Below are positions 16,014-24,325 of a stretch of 48,595 nt of DNA, in pieces; the stretch's first letter is position 1; each line of letters begins with the position of its first letter. Origin of the DNA: a virus; IMG/VR virus record IMGVR_UViG_3300042396_000046, positions 1-48,595 of that record; one strand, given 5' to 3'. The position numbers and the translations under genes were made by a program. Under the pieces are notes generated by a model. It was not told where the DNA came from and ran no database searches. It worked only from the letters and a program-made list of their open reading frames with translations.

Positions 16014-16559
16014 CTATTTGATTGATTCACTCCACACTGGAATAAATCTACCATCTTCTGTTCTCGTATATGTAAGTATACCGTCTCCCATTCGCCTTGT
16101 CAACTCTTGGCGTGAAGGAGTTATATCATTTGTTATTAAATTATCTTTTCTTGGTCTACCAATATGGTATGTAGCAAGTATATCACGAATCTGATGGACC
16201 TGGGATTCTGAATAATATGATCTTACTTGAAAGCCTCTTGCTCCACCTTTTTGAGATCCCGTTGGAAATGGAATGACTCCTCGTTTCATTAGTGATGGCA
16301 TATACTTTTTATGACGATTAACTAAATCAGCAGTCTGACCTACAGTATAGGCTCGCTCTCTTTTATTTTTAAAATCAGAAACTAAACAACTTTCAATCTG
16401 ATCTTTTGTGATATTGTAAACCGACATGATCCCATTAGACTTATTGAGATGATGCAAACGAACTAGGTCCCCATTTAAAAACCAGACTTTTTTATTGCCA
16501 GGAATTATAGGGGCGAGATTGTAACCTTCGCTCTCAATTGTTCCTTTTTTAGTAGCCAT
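16014..16559 (-). CDS. MerR-like helix-turn-helix protein
   Basis: A 181-residue protein. Residues 88-110 (AYTVGQTADLVNRHKKYMPS) followed by RGVIPFPTG form a winged helix-turn-helix of the MerR/excisionase type. RSYYSESQVHQIRDIL supplies the following wing and helix, and GRPRKDN is a basic arm. The N-terminal 80 residues are beta-rich and unrecognised. The ribosome site GAGGGAAG lies before the ATG, although the first 55 bases overlap the zinc-ribbon gene. It lies exactly between structural and replication modules, a natural place for a transcription regulator; targets are unknown. Confidence 0.75.
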   Translation of the reverse strand: MATKKGTIESEGYNLAPIIPGNKKVWFLNGDLVRLHHLNKSNGIMSVYNITKDQIESCLVSDFKNKRERAYTVGQTADLVNRHKKYMPSLMKRGVIPFPTGSQKGGARGFQVRSYYSESQVHQIRDILATYHIGRPRKDNLITNDITPSRQELTRRMGDGILTYTRTEDGRFIPVWSESIK

Positions 16560-16696
16560 CTTCCCTCTTCAGAATCTACAGGTGGATTAAAAAATTTTCT
16601 ATATCCACAAGACATACAGTATGTTTCTAGATGTATAGCAGAACTATGAGTTCTATCAACAAACATTCTTCCACGACACTTTATGCACTTTAACAT
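16505..16696 (-). CDS. Zinc-ribbon protein, 63 residues
   Basis: Four cysteines in two CxxC pairs (CIKC at residues 4-7, CMSC at about 27-30) form a rubredoxin-type zinc ribbon with a basic C-terminal helix. The start shares bases with the stop of the fibre-type gene (TAATG). It overlaps the MerR-like gene by 55 bases. It may bind nucleic acid or help the neighbouring regulator; no family is assigned. Confidence 0.7.
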   Translation of the reverse strand: MLKCIKCRGRMFVDRTHSSAIHLETYCMSCGYRKFFNPPVDSEEGRWLLKKEQLRAKVTISPL

Positions 16697-17139
16697 TAGT
16701 TAGGTATACCAACTACGATTATGTTTAATCCAACAGACATCTTTCCAGTCTTATTAAATCTTACAATGCCCTCAACCTTGCTTGTTGTAACTCTTTTAAT
16801 TACAACAGATACATCGTTTCCTTGGTCAGAATCTCCATTGTTGACTACTGTTGCCGTTACAATAGGGGCATACTTGAAGTCTACCTTAAAGTCATACGAG
16901 AATGGCTTTTCTTCGCTAGCAGTAATATTTGTATTATTGTAGATATCTATATATCCACCAATAATTCTAGACTCGGACACCTTTACATATTGTGGCCCTA
17001 AGTCTTTAGTATCTACAGTTACATACTTATATGTGGATGATGATGACTGAGAGGCCAAATCATTAATAGCATTTGCTAATTGATAAATGTAGGCAACGTC
17101 TAGCGGTTGCCCTCTTTCTGGTAGTGGAATTTTAGCCAT
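16696..17139 (-). CDS. Tail fibre or baseplate-type protein, 147 residues, leaderless
   Basis: The last of the structural series. After a short helix (LDVAYIYQLANAINDLASQ) that could trimerise, the rest is beta-rich, with FSYDFKVDFKYAPIVTATVV and VSVVIKRVTTSKVEGIVRF typical of fibre-tip or attachment domains. Such helix-plus-beta-domain proteins are common at the end of actinophage tail operons. It is transcribed from its own TGGTATAAT with the start codon 5 bases after the box, so it can be expressed apart from the tail operon. Receptor binding is inferred. Confidence 0.65.
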   Translation of the reverse strand: MAKIPLPERGQPLDVAYIYQLANAINDLASQSSSSTYKYVTVDTKDLGPQYVKVSESRIIGGYIDIYNNTNITASEEKPFSYDFKVDFKYAPIVTATVVNNGDSDQGNDVSVVIKRVTTSKVEGIVRFNKTGKMSVGLNIIVVGIPN

Positions 17140-17144
17140 AATAT

Positions 17145-17153
17145 ATTATACCA
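17145..17153 (-). promoter_or_regulatory. Extended -10 promoter for a leaderless gene
   Basis: TGGTATAAT on the minus strand, ending 5 bases before the ATG at 17139. There is no room for a ribosome site, and transcription should begin at or next to the start codon. No -35 is evident. Confidence 0.7.
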
Positions 17154-17585
17154 TTACAGTGTCTGTATTCCAGACACGTATAGTCTTGCCCTTTCTGACT
17201 CTAATTTTGGATAAGTAGTTTTTTGAACCCATACCGCAAAATTTGTTGCTGTGGGTTTTACTATTCCAGAATAATATGGAGAATAGGCAGTATTTATATA
17301 TTGCCAAGTTTGTTTATTATCATAACTTATATAAACATCAAATGAGATATCTGACTCATCTGGCTGCCAAACTAAATTAAATACCTTTGTGGACGGATCA
17401 AATGATAATACTGCGTCTACAATATTTTCTTTAGGTATGTAGATATTGTATATTGGAGACCAGTGGCTACTCTTATTTCCCTCTTCTTCAACAATCCTAT
17501 ACCTAATGTTATAAGAGTTTGTTGTTGAATTTCTAAAAGGAAGATCCTTTTTTAATATCTTAACCCTTTTAATAACCTCAGCCAT
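17154..17585 (-). CDS. Fibronectin/Ig-like tail protein, 143 residues
   Basis: All-beta protein with a fibronectin-type III flavour: YNIRYRIVEEE, SHWSPIYNIYI, VFNLVWQPDESDISFDVYIS and the closing FAVWVQKTTYPK. A Trp and repeated Tyr-x-Ile strands mark the sandwich core. The start is the ATG at 17585, overlapping the previous stop as TGATG; a TTG one codon earlier is less likely. Such domains decorate tails or link fibres. The role is structural by context. Confidence 0.7.
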   Translation of the reverse strand: MAEVIKRVKILKKDLPFRNSTTNSYNIRYRIVEEEGNKSSHWSPIYNIYIPKENIVDAVLSFDPSTKVFNLVWQPDESDISFDVYISYDNKQTWQYINTAYSPYYSGIVKPTATNFAVWVQKTTYPKLESERARLYVSGIQTL

Positions 17586-18820
17586 CAAACAACATCCACA
17601 GCAAATCTAAATTCTAGATATGAAGTGGTTCCCTTTTCTTTTGTTATTGGCTGAGACCCAATGTTACTAATAACTGAATATCCACTGAGTCCATATAGTG
17701 GATTAAAACTTGTAACATTTTCTAATCTCATTGCATCCAAAGATATATAGAAGTTATCCGATAGCAGGCCATTCTTTTTTGTGCATCCATATATCTTTAC
17801 AATAGAAACGTCTCCCCAGTTTGCACCAATGCTAGAGTGCAACTCGCTTAACTTTTTAGAAATTGAAAAATATCTGTTTTGTGTAAAATCATATTCTCCT
17901 GGATCTGTTCCATTATTCATAATGATTTCCATTCTAGACCATTCTCCTTGATCCTGAGTATCAGAATTAGAAAATTCAGCCATAAGAATAACTTGGTCTG
18001 GAAACTCATCATTTGTTGGATTTTTATTAACAACTGAAAAGGCTAATTTAATCTCATCTAATGGGGAGTTTTTGGTTAGATTAAAAGATGGATCTATATT
18101 GTGAATGTGTCCACCAGGAGTAGTTTCATTCACAACAATTCTTCCATCGCTACCAACACTTAGATTTGATAAGTTTCCAACAATCATCATTGCATCATTT
18201 AAAAATCTTGGCCTTTCGTATCTGGCAAGTCTGTCTTCATCATTAAACACTCTATCATCAGCATATGCCCTAAACACTGGACAGAACTGAGGAACAGTTT
18301 CACTTAAAATATTGTATTCTCCAAGGATTACATTGTCCTTATTGTCAGTATCTGAGTTATAGTCTAGTGGAGTCTCAATCAGCGGGATATCCTCTTTGCC
18401 CTCAGAGTTGTGATACTCCCATGTTTCTGATGTTGTAAATGAATAAAGCATTTTACTATCGAATGCGCCTGCTGCTGGGTTTGCCCCTGCTGAAAATACA
18501 CCAACCTCTGTGATTTCATATCTTGGATCTGAAGGTATTTCTGTGGTAAAAACTATCTTCGATACTGGAACAACTACCTCGACACCGTCTACAGTAATTA
18601 TTTGATTTTCTGTAATATATCCACGAGAAGTAATTTGCCACCTGTCCATCTCAAACTCTAGGGATGTTCTGTTCTGGTAGTCTTCCCTCTCTGAAGGGCT
18701 AAAAACGTGGTCTGAGGCCTTTGGTTGGGGTCCACAGCCGATGGCTATATAAGAAGCATAAGATGGAGCCTGCCCAATTAGGTATTTACCTAAAATATTT
18801 TTACCAGTATTAGTTATCAT
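17585..18820 (-). CDS. Baseplate/tail fibre protein, 411 residues
   Basis: The N-terminus (TNTGKNILGKYLIGQAPSY then IAIGCG) resembles the attachment domain of tail-fibre and baseplate wedge proteins. YEITEVGVFSAG near 115 is the kind of segment seen in gpJ/gp53-type fibre-network proteins. The remainder is beta-rich with a HIHNIDPS stretch near 245. It couples by TAATG with the gene before and TGATG with the gene after. Receptor contact is plausible but not shown. Confidence 0.7.
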   Translation of the reverse strand: MITNTGKNILGKYLIGQAPSYASYIAIGCGPQPKASDHVFSPSEREDYQNRTSLEFEMDRWQITSRGYITENQIITVDGVEVVVPVSKIVFTTEIPSDPRYEITEVGVFSAGANPAAGAFDSKMLYSFTTSETWEYHNSEGKEDIPLIETPLDYNSDTDNKDNVILGEYNILSETVPQFCPVFRAYADDRVFNDEDRLARYERPRFLNDAMMIVGNLSNLSVGSDGRIVVNETTPGGHIHNIDPSFNLTKNSPLDEIKLAFSVVNKNPTNDEFPDQVILMAEFSNSDTQDQGEWSRMEIIMNNGTDPGEYDFTQNRYFSISKKLSELHSSIGANWGDVSIVKIYGCTKKNGLLSDNFYISLDAMRLENVTSFNPLYGLSGYSVISNIGSQPITKEKGTTSYLEFRFAVDVV

Positions 18821-19311
18821 TATTCATTCACCTCATATATTGTATCACTAAACTTAGATCCATTTACCTGAATCTGGACTTCTACAGATTCTGAATCTTT
18901 CATATTTACCAATTCTATAATCAAGTTACCTTCTTCATCTAGATATACGATAGAACTGTTTGGGCCCGTTCCAGTTGATGGGACTCTGGATCCAAAATTA
19001 ATTGCAAACTGACTAAAGTATGCCTCAGAGATTCCTTGTAGCGCTAAAATGTTGTTTGGGTTATACTGCAAATATAAACTTGAGATATTCTTAATTGGAT
19101 TATACAAAATGTCAATTCCATTTAGTATATCGCTTCTTGCTATATTGATTAACTCTTGTCCACCAATATCTTCAAAAATTAAATCTGTCATTATTTCAAT
19201 AGGCAAAACTTCGTCTCTAAATATTAGGAGGTCTGGTGTTGCAACTTTTACTGGCATTTCTGGAGGCGTAGTAAGAGGTGGGACTGGCAAATTGGGTGTT
19301 GCTTCAACCAT
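18820..19311 (-). CDS. Tail/baseplate protein, 163 residues
   Basis: It has a Pro-rich N-terminus (PNLPVPPLTTPPEMPVKV) followed by a mixed fold with a helical centre and beta C-terminus. The proline segment could thread into a partner, as in small baseplate connectors. Both junctions are TAATG, which places it tightly in the baseplate operon. I recognise no named family. Confidence 0.65.
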   Translation of the reverse strand: MVEATPNLPVPPLTTPPEMPVKVATPDLLIFRDEVLPIEIMTDLIFEDIGGQELINIARSDILNGIDILYNPIKNISSLYLQYNPNNILALQGISEAYFSQFAINFGSRVPSTGTGPNSSIVYLDEEGNLIIELVNMKDSESVEVQIQVNGSKFSDTIYEVNE

Positions 19312-22300
19312 TACAATACCTCACTAACGTATAGCGACATTGATGGGCCTGACTCATCTTTGCTATATTCTATATTGTATACTACAAACCTTTTATCAAG
19401 TGATCCTAAAATATCAATATTGTCTTTAACGTATGATACCTCTACAATATCTCCAAGTTGAATCATTGGGTTTGCAAAAATCTGTAAGCCAATGGACTGT
19501 CTAGGCTTCATAATTTTTTTAATCATCCAGCCCATTAAACTATTAGCATCATCCTGCGTCTGTATATATGGAACGTTTAATGAGAATTCTTTTTTACCAT
19601 GTGTCATTCTGCTTATTTTAATGTCTTGATACTCTTGTTTGGTTTTTTCTGGAGAAACAAGAACTGTTGTTCCAGAAAGTTCTGGATTTGAAAAGTCGCT
19701 ATTTTTAGAAAAATAAGAATCTACAGTTAAATCGTTTTGAGAATTTTGAGTAAATGTAATTCCTTGAATCCTAAGATAGTTTCCAGTTGTTTCGTCTAAA
19801 CTAAGTGCAGTATCTGTAGCATTAAAAACCATAAACTCTGCACCATAGGACCCTGCACGGAAACCAGATACAGTGTATCCCTTTAGCCTATTAAAAGTAG
19901 GCGACATCTTTGCAAAAAGTGCTGGCCAAGCCTTGTCATACTTAACATCAAATAGCGCTGCCTCTCTCATGATTGTTCCAAATTCATCAAAATACATTCT
20001 GTGCTCTGGTGGCTGGTATGGACTTATACCTGATAAGTATGTCCCTTGAACAACTCCAGACATAGCATACTTAGAGAATGCAGCATTGGTATCTATCTCC
20101 TTATCTGCATAAATCTTATTTACTGGTGTATCTATAGAATAGGCAGTATTTTGTGTATAGTTATTTGTAATAGCATATATGTGCTCAAACATACACTTTG
20201 CAGATCCCCTGACAAAAAGTGCCATATTTGAGTATACTGGCAGTGGGCTTGTGTCGTCAACTACTGCAACTTGGTTTCCGTTTATAAATAGATAAAACCT
20301 TAATCCGCTAGAAGTTTTTTCATACTCAACATTTAAGTCATAGACTGTTGGAGTTTGTTCCGCAACCATTCTATATTGACCAGTAAATCTTCCATCATCA
20401 ACAACTATATTTGTTAAGCCTTCCCACAACTTAATTGGGATGGCCTTATCTGAATTTGAAGATCCAACTTCTTTTGCAATTTTATAAAAGAATATATTGT
20501 TTACATTTGTATTAGTTGAGTCAACCTTGTATGTGCTAAGTGCTCCGATTTCAAAGTAATATCCGTTGTTTGTTTCTGGATTTAGCAATACAGCAATTCC
20601 GCCAGAGCCTCCAGTAACATAAATATCGGTATCTGGGGTTAGCCCCGTAACGGTATAGTATTGACTTCCTCCAACCATGCTTTGAGTTTTATCCTTGTTT
20701 GATTCAATTTTACCAACAATTCTCATCCTTGTTCCAAAACTCTTATAACTATCTGTTAGTTTTTTGTAAACATATGAAACATAGTTTGCAGATGTTTCAG
20801 CAGTATTAAAGGTTGGACCGTTAAATACAAGTGCGGAAGACTGAATTGTTCCACTTTGTGTTGATAGCAAAGACTTTACATCATTTTCATTTTTATAAGA
20901 AGAAGATAAGAAGTTTTTAATAATACCATTACGTGAAGACTTTTTTGCAGTGTCTAAACTTATTCCAGCAGGGCCATCTTCTAAATCAAATGTGAACTCC
21001 TTTAAAGTTGTAAGTCCCGATGTTTTTGCTGTCTGGTAATCCTTTCCATCAGCAGTAACTTTTACAGAATTGAATAGTAAGTCTGAGTCCATGACACAAC
21101 CTCTAACATTATTATCGTTGGTCCAGTATTCGTTTATTCCAGCATCGTGAGATACTATCTTTGTGTTAAACTGACCACGACCATGTTTTGCTACAGATCC
21201 GTTAGTAAGTCGTGTAGTTCCATTAATTGTTTCGTAGTTGGGTTCTGAATATATTCTGACTAATCCAGTTGGGTAGATCTTTCCATTAAAAGGAAGTTTT
21301 GAGAAGTAGTTTTGATATTCTTCTACACCGTTAATCCATACGTTACCAACACCAGCAACATTATACTCTACTGCATCAAATTTTATAATCTCCCCATTTG
21401 CATAAAAATATCCATTATATCTTGGGATCCAGTAGACCCCCTCTCCTAAATCAATAACGTTATTTATAACAACATGGTTCGATACTGTTGGAACAGCGTC
21501 AGACAATGATGAGTTCATTGGGATTGCACTTAATACATAACTAGACTGAGCGCCTACCTCTTGGTTAATTGATTTTGTATTTTCGCTACCACTAACTTCC
21601 CAAAGAAGCACAGGCTTATATACCCAAACCTTATCGTTATCTATCATACTTGCTTGCTTTATGGATCCAACCGATCTCTGTATATACCTTACATCGTATG
21701 TGATTGTTCCGCCATTATATACGGAGTTGTCATGAGATGCCACGCCGATAATATTTGATAGAACAGATCTAGTGGTTTCATTTTCCAATACCCCAGTATC
21801 TGCCTGATCATCTACGCCATACACTCCAATATCTGTTGCTCTATCATTTAATGATGGCATGATATAGTTTCTGCTCATCATAACAAAATTATTATACTCA
21901 TCAAAAAACATTGCTGTTTGTGTAGATATTGCAAGATCCTGCAATACCTCAGCCACAGTCTTATTTGGTGGGATAAAGAAATATGGAATGATTAGTTCTG
22001 GCTCGTTCGGCAATCTTTTAAATGCGTAGTTTGAAAACCCAACTGAGTCTAGAAGAAGAGATACGGCAGAACTAACTGATGTATTTGTTGTCAACATCTG
22101 CGGAGCAGTCATAGATTCAAACCTAAAGAACATATCTCTAAGTTCTAAAGACACCTTTTTGCTATTATGATCTATCTTTGGAAATCCTTCTGAGTATAAG
22201 GTTTTAATTGGTATGTAATAATCATACCCTGCTACATCAACAATAACTTCATAAAATTTAAACTGAATATTTCTTGTTAGGTAGTTGTGGACAATGCTCT

Positions 22301-23660
22301 TTGTATTGTTTAGGTTAAAGGCATCATCAATGTCAAAAATAGTGAGGGATCCTGTAGATGCTAAAAGTTGTCCAACTGGCATTCCGCTAATCCCAAGATC
22401 AGATGCACTCTTTGTAATAGAGAAAGACTTTGTTTGATTAGATAGGTTAACCGAAAGTCTTGGAGATAATTCTATAAGATCAAATGAGGCGTTTGCAACA
22501 TTCATTTTTTCTGCCACAACTCTTAGACCCTGAATATACTCGAACTCCCTATACTTAATTTTTGAATCTGCATTATCCTGAAACATTACTGGGTCAGTAA
22601 GATCTGTAACAAAATTAGTTAACCTATCTACAGTTTCTTCCTGTAACTGCCATCCATATGAAGGAGAAAAAGTTTCCCACTGACCGTTATACCAAATGTA
22701 ATATGTCCCAACATCTTCTTTATCTGCTTTAATTAAATATGCGTATCCAGTGACAGCCTCATCTGGTAAAAATAATTCAGAGTCATACTCTTCTGCATAA
22801 ATAAAAATTTCAGAATACTTATTAGGAATTTTAAGACCATAAGAAATCTCAACATATCCGTCTGGCCCAATAATAGGCTCCCCACCCTTTCTTCGTGAAT
22901 TAGAATCAAAGGATATAATATCTGACCAATTATTGTTTATCATCTTTTGAATTTTCCACTTTGTAGGAATTTTTGCATTTGCTTGTCCGTATAGTGGATC
23001 TGAAAATGTAGAAGATGAATTAGAAAATGGTCCAAGATCGATTGTCCCAATATGAGTTTGCATTTTTACAACAATTCTATTTGTTGGAACAAGATCTTTA
23101 TAAACAATAAATGGTGCAGCATCTTCTATAAAGTATGAGCCGTTTGACTGTGCAGATGAGATGCCACACTCTTTACCATTTTCAGTTCTATATGAAGTCC
23201 AGTATTTAAATCCATCATCCTTATCTGGCATATAATACCTTGGACGCTTAGCCATATTTAAATTTGCATGATGTAGGTATGAACCAGAAAAAAATGAAGC
23301 CTTGTTGATTCCAGATCTTGGTCTTAAAGGGCCAAAGCAGTCTTCTAAAGAATAAAGCATTTTAATCTTATCTTTTGTTTCTTTTAATACTATAGGTATC
23401 ATGTCTTCATTCTCAAAGCCACCATCAATAACAACGTCTGCGTCTGTTGCTTTTGTATATGCATTTGCTGCATCATTTTTATCATATGAATTTATCAATG
23501 TTTTAAATGGTGAGTCTGAAGTTGCTGGTCTATATCTATAATTACCAATCTTTTGAATGTTATTTGGTATGTTCATGTTCCACTCAGCAATAATTGCAGA
23601 CTGAGTTCTTACAGCAGAAGAAGTCTCTAGGTGATTCTTTAGTTCCTCGCTATTAAACAT
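19311..23660 (-). CDS. Baseplate hub / tail-associated protein, 1449 residues
   Basis: A very large minor tail protein following the distal tail gene, where the hub (gp27/Tal-like) belongs. The hub signature is at the C-terminus, with DDANSLMGWMIKKIM, SIGLQIFANPMIQLGDIVEV and a closing strand before YVSEVL, and mid-protein VAEVLQDLAISTQTAMFFDE. Around residues 1030-1200 lies a lectin-like jelly roll (GYYFEIGAL, LRFYLFINGNQVAVV), probably inserted for carbohydrate binding. I start at the ATG at 23660, which forms TAATG with the previous stop; the in-frame ATG at 23693 overlaps that gene by 34 bases. It may combine the hub with a receptor-binding element. Confidence 0.75.
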   Translation of the reverse strand: MFNSEELKNHLETSSAVRTQSAIIAEWNMNIPNNIQKIGNYRYRPATSDSPFKTLINSYDKNDAANAYTKATDADVVIDGGFENEDMIPIVLKETKDKIKMLYSLEDCFGPLRPRSGINKASFFSGSYLHHANLNMAKRPRYYMPDKDDGFKYWTSYRTENGKECGISSAQSNGSYFIEDAAPFIVYKDLVPTNRIVVKMQTHIGTIDLGPFSNSSSTFSDPLYGQANAKIPTKWKIQKMINNNWSDIISFDSNSRRKGGEPIIGPDGYVEISYGLKIPNKYSEIFIYAEEYDSELFLPDEAVTGYAYLIKADKEDVGTYYIWYNGQWETFSPSYGWQLQEETVDRLTNFVTDLTDPVMFQDNADSKIKYREFEYIQGLRVVAEKMNVANASFDLIELSPRLSVNLSNQTKSFSITKSASDLGISGMPVGQLLASTGSLTIFDIDDAFNLNNTKSIVHNYLTRNIQFKFYEVIVDVAGYDYYIPIKTLYSEGFPKIDHNSKKVSLELRDMFFRFESMTAPQMLTTNTSVSSAVSLLLDSVGFSNYAFKRLPNEPELIIPYFFIPPNKTVAEVLQDLAISTQTAMFFDEYNNFVMMSRNYIMPSLNDRATDIGVYGVDDQADTGVLENETTRSVLSNIIGVASHDNSVYNGGTITYDVRYIQRSVGSIKQASMIDNDKVWVYKPVLLWEVSGSENTKSINQEVGAQSSYVLSAIPMNSSLSDAVPTVSNHVVINNVIDLGEGVYWIPRYNGYFYANGEIIKFDAVEYNVAGVGNVWINGVEEYQNYFSKLPFNGKIYPTGLVRIYSEPNYETINGTTRLTNGSVAKHGRGQFNTKIVSHDAGINEYWTNDNNVRGCVMDSDLLFNSVKVTADGKDYQTAKTSGLTTLKEFTFDLEDGPAGISLDTAKKSSRNGIIKNFLSSSYKNENDVKSLLSTQSGTIQSSALVFNGPTFNTAETSANYVSYVYKKLTDSYKSFGTRMRIVGKIESNKDKTQSMVGGSQYYTVTGLTPDTDIYVTGGSGGIAVLLNPETNNGYYFEIGALSTYKVDSTNTNVNNIFFYKIAKEVGSSNSDKAIPIKLWEGLTNIVVDDGRFTGQYRMVAEQTPTVYDLNVEYEKTSSGLRFYLFINGNQVAVVDDTSPLPVYSNMALFVRGSAKCMFEHIYAITNNYTQNTAYSIDTPVNKIYADKEIDTNAAFSKYAMSGVVQGTYLSGISPYQPPEHRMYFDEFGTIMREAALFDVKYDKAWPALFAKMSPTFNRLKGYTVSGFRAGSYGAEFMVFNATDTALSLDETTGNYLRIQGITFTQNSQNDLTVDSYFSKNSDFSNPELSGTTVLVSPEKTKQEYQDIKISRMTHGKKEFSLNVPYIQTQDDANSLMGWMIKKIMKPRQSIGLQIFANPMIQLGDIVEVSYVKDNIDILGSLDKRFVVYNIEYSKDESGPSMSLYVSEVL

Positions 23661-24325
23661 TATACTTCTTCCAGAGTTATATTTATATTCCAAAAGTCAT
23701 GATTGCTTGCTCCACGCTTTACAACAGTGTATTTAAAATCTGAAATAAACATCTCTACTACCTGATTGTATTGATTCAAATGTGCGTAGGCATTATCATC
23801 TTTGCCAAAATTAGAATACTTATCGTAAGCAAGGTATACCCAAAATGAGCCGATATGATTTTCATACCAATCTAAAAGTTCTACTCCACCTGCACCGCCA
23901 TCAGTTGTATATTGTAGAGATGGGGTAATTATTTCTTTTGGCTTTCCATCGCTACCAAATTCAGGATTAAAGTAATGTGATCTTGATGGTAGCATTTCCC
24001 ATGATGTTGAGATTGTCAACTTATCTGCAATATGGTATGATCTCATACGGCCATTGATCATTCTTTCCCGTTTTTCAATTCTGGTTGTAGAAATATCAAT
24101 TGGCGATCTATTGTCGTCTGAAAGAATAAGAAATTGGTCTAGCATGGATGGACTAGTTTCAGAGCCAGGATCAGCATTTATCTCGTAGCCATTTGGAATA
24201 TAAACCTTATAGTCTGGATTAGACTGTGTTGGGGCTGCTACAAGTGTTCCTGAGTTTTCAGAAAATAGTATAGCCTGTGGTCTTGTATACTTTTTACGAC
24301 CTGCCATATAGTTTGCTGTAGCCAT
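23660..24325 (-). CDS. Distal tail protein (probable)
   Basis: A 221-residue protein directly after the tape measure, the standard site of the distal tail protein that joins tube and baseplate. Its centre is beta-rich (RMRSYHIADKLTISTSWEML) and the end (YTVVKRGASNHDFWNINITL) resembles tail-tube-like closing strands. It is coupled to the tape measure and to the hub gene by TAATG. The assignment rests on order and size more than on a diagnostic motif. Confidence 0.65.
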   Translation of the reverse strand: MATANYMAGRKKYTRPQAILFSENSGTLVAAPTQSNPDYKVYIPNGYEINADPGSETSPSMLDQFLILSDDNRSPIDISTTRIEKRERMINGRMRSYHIADKLTISTSWEMLPSRSHYFNPEFGSDGKPKEIITPSLQYTTDGGAGGVELLDWYENHIGSFWVYLAYDKYSNFGKDDNAYAHLNQYNQVVEMFISDFKYTVVKRGASNHDFWNINITLEEV

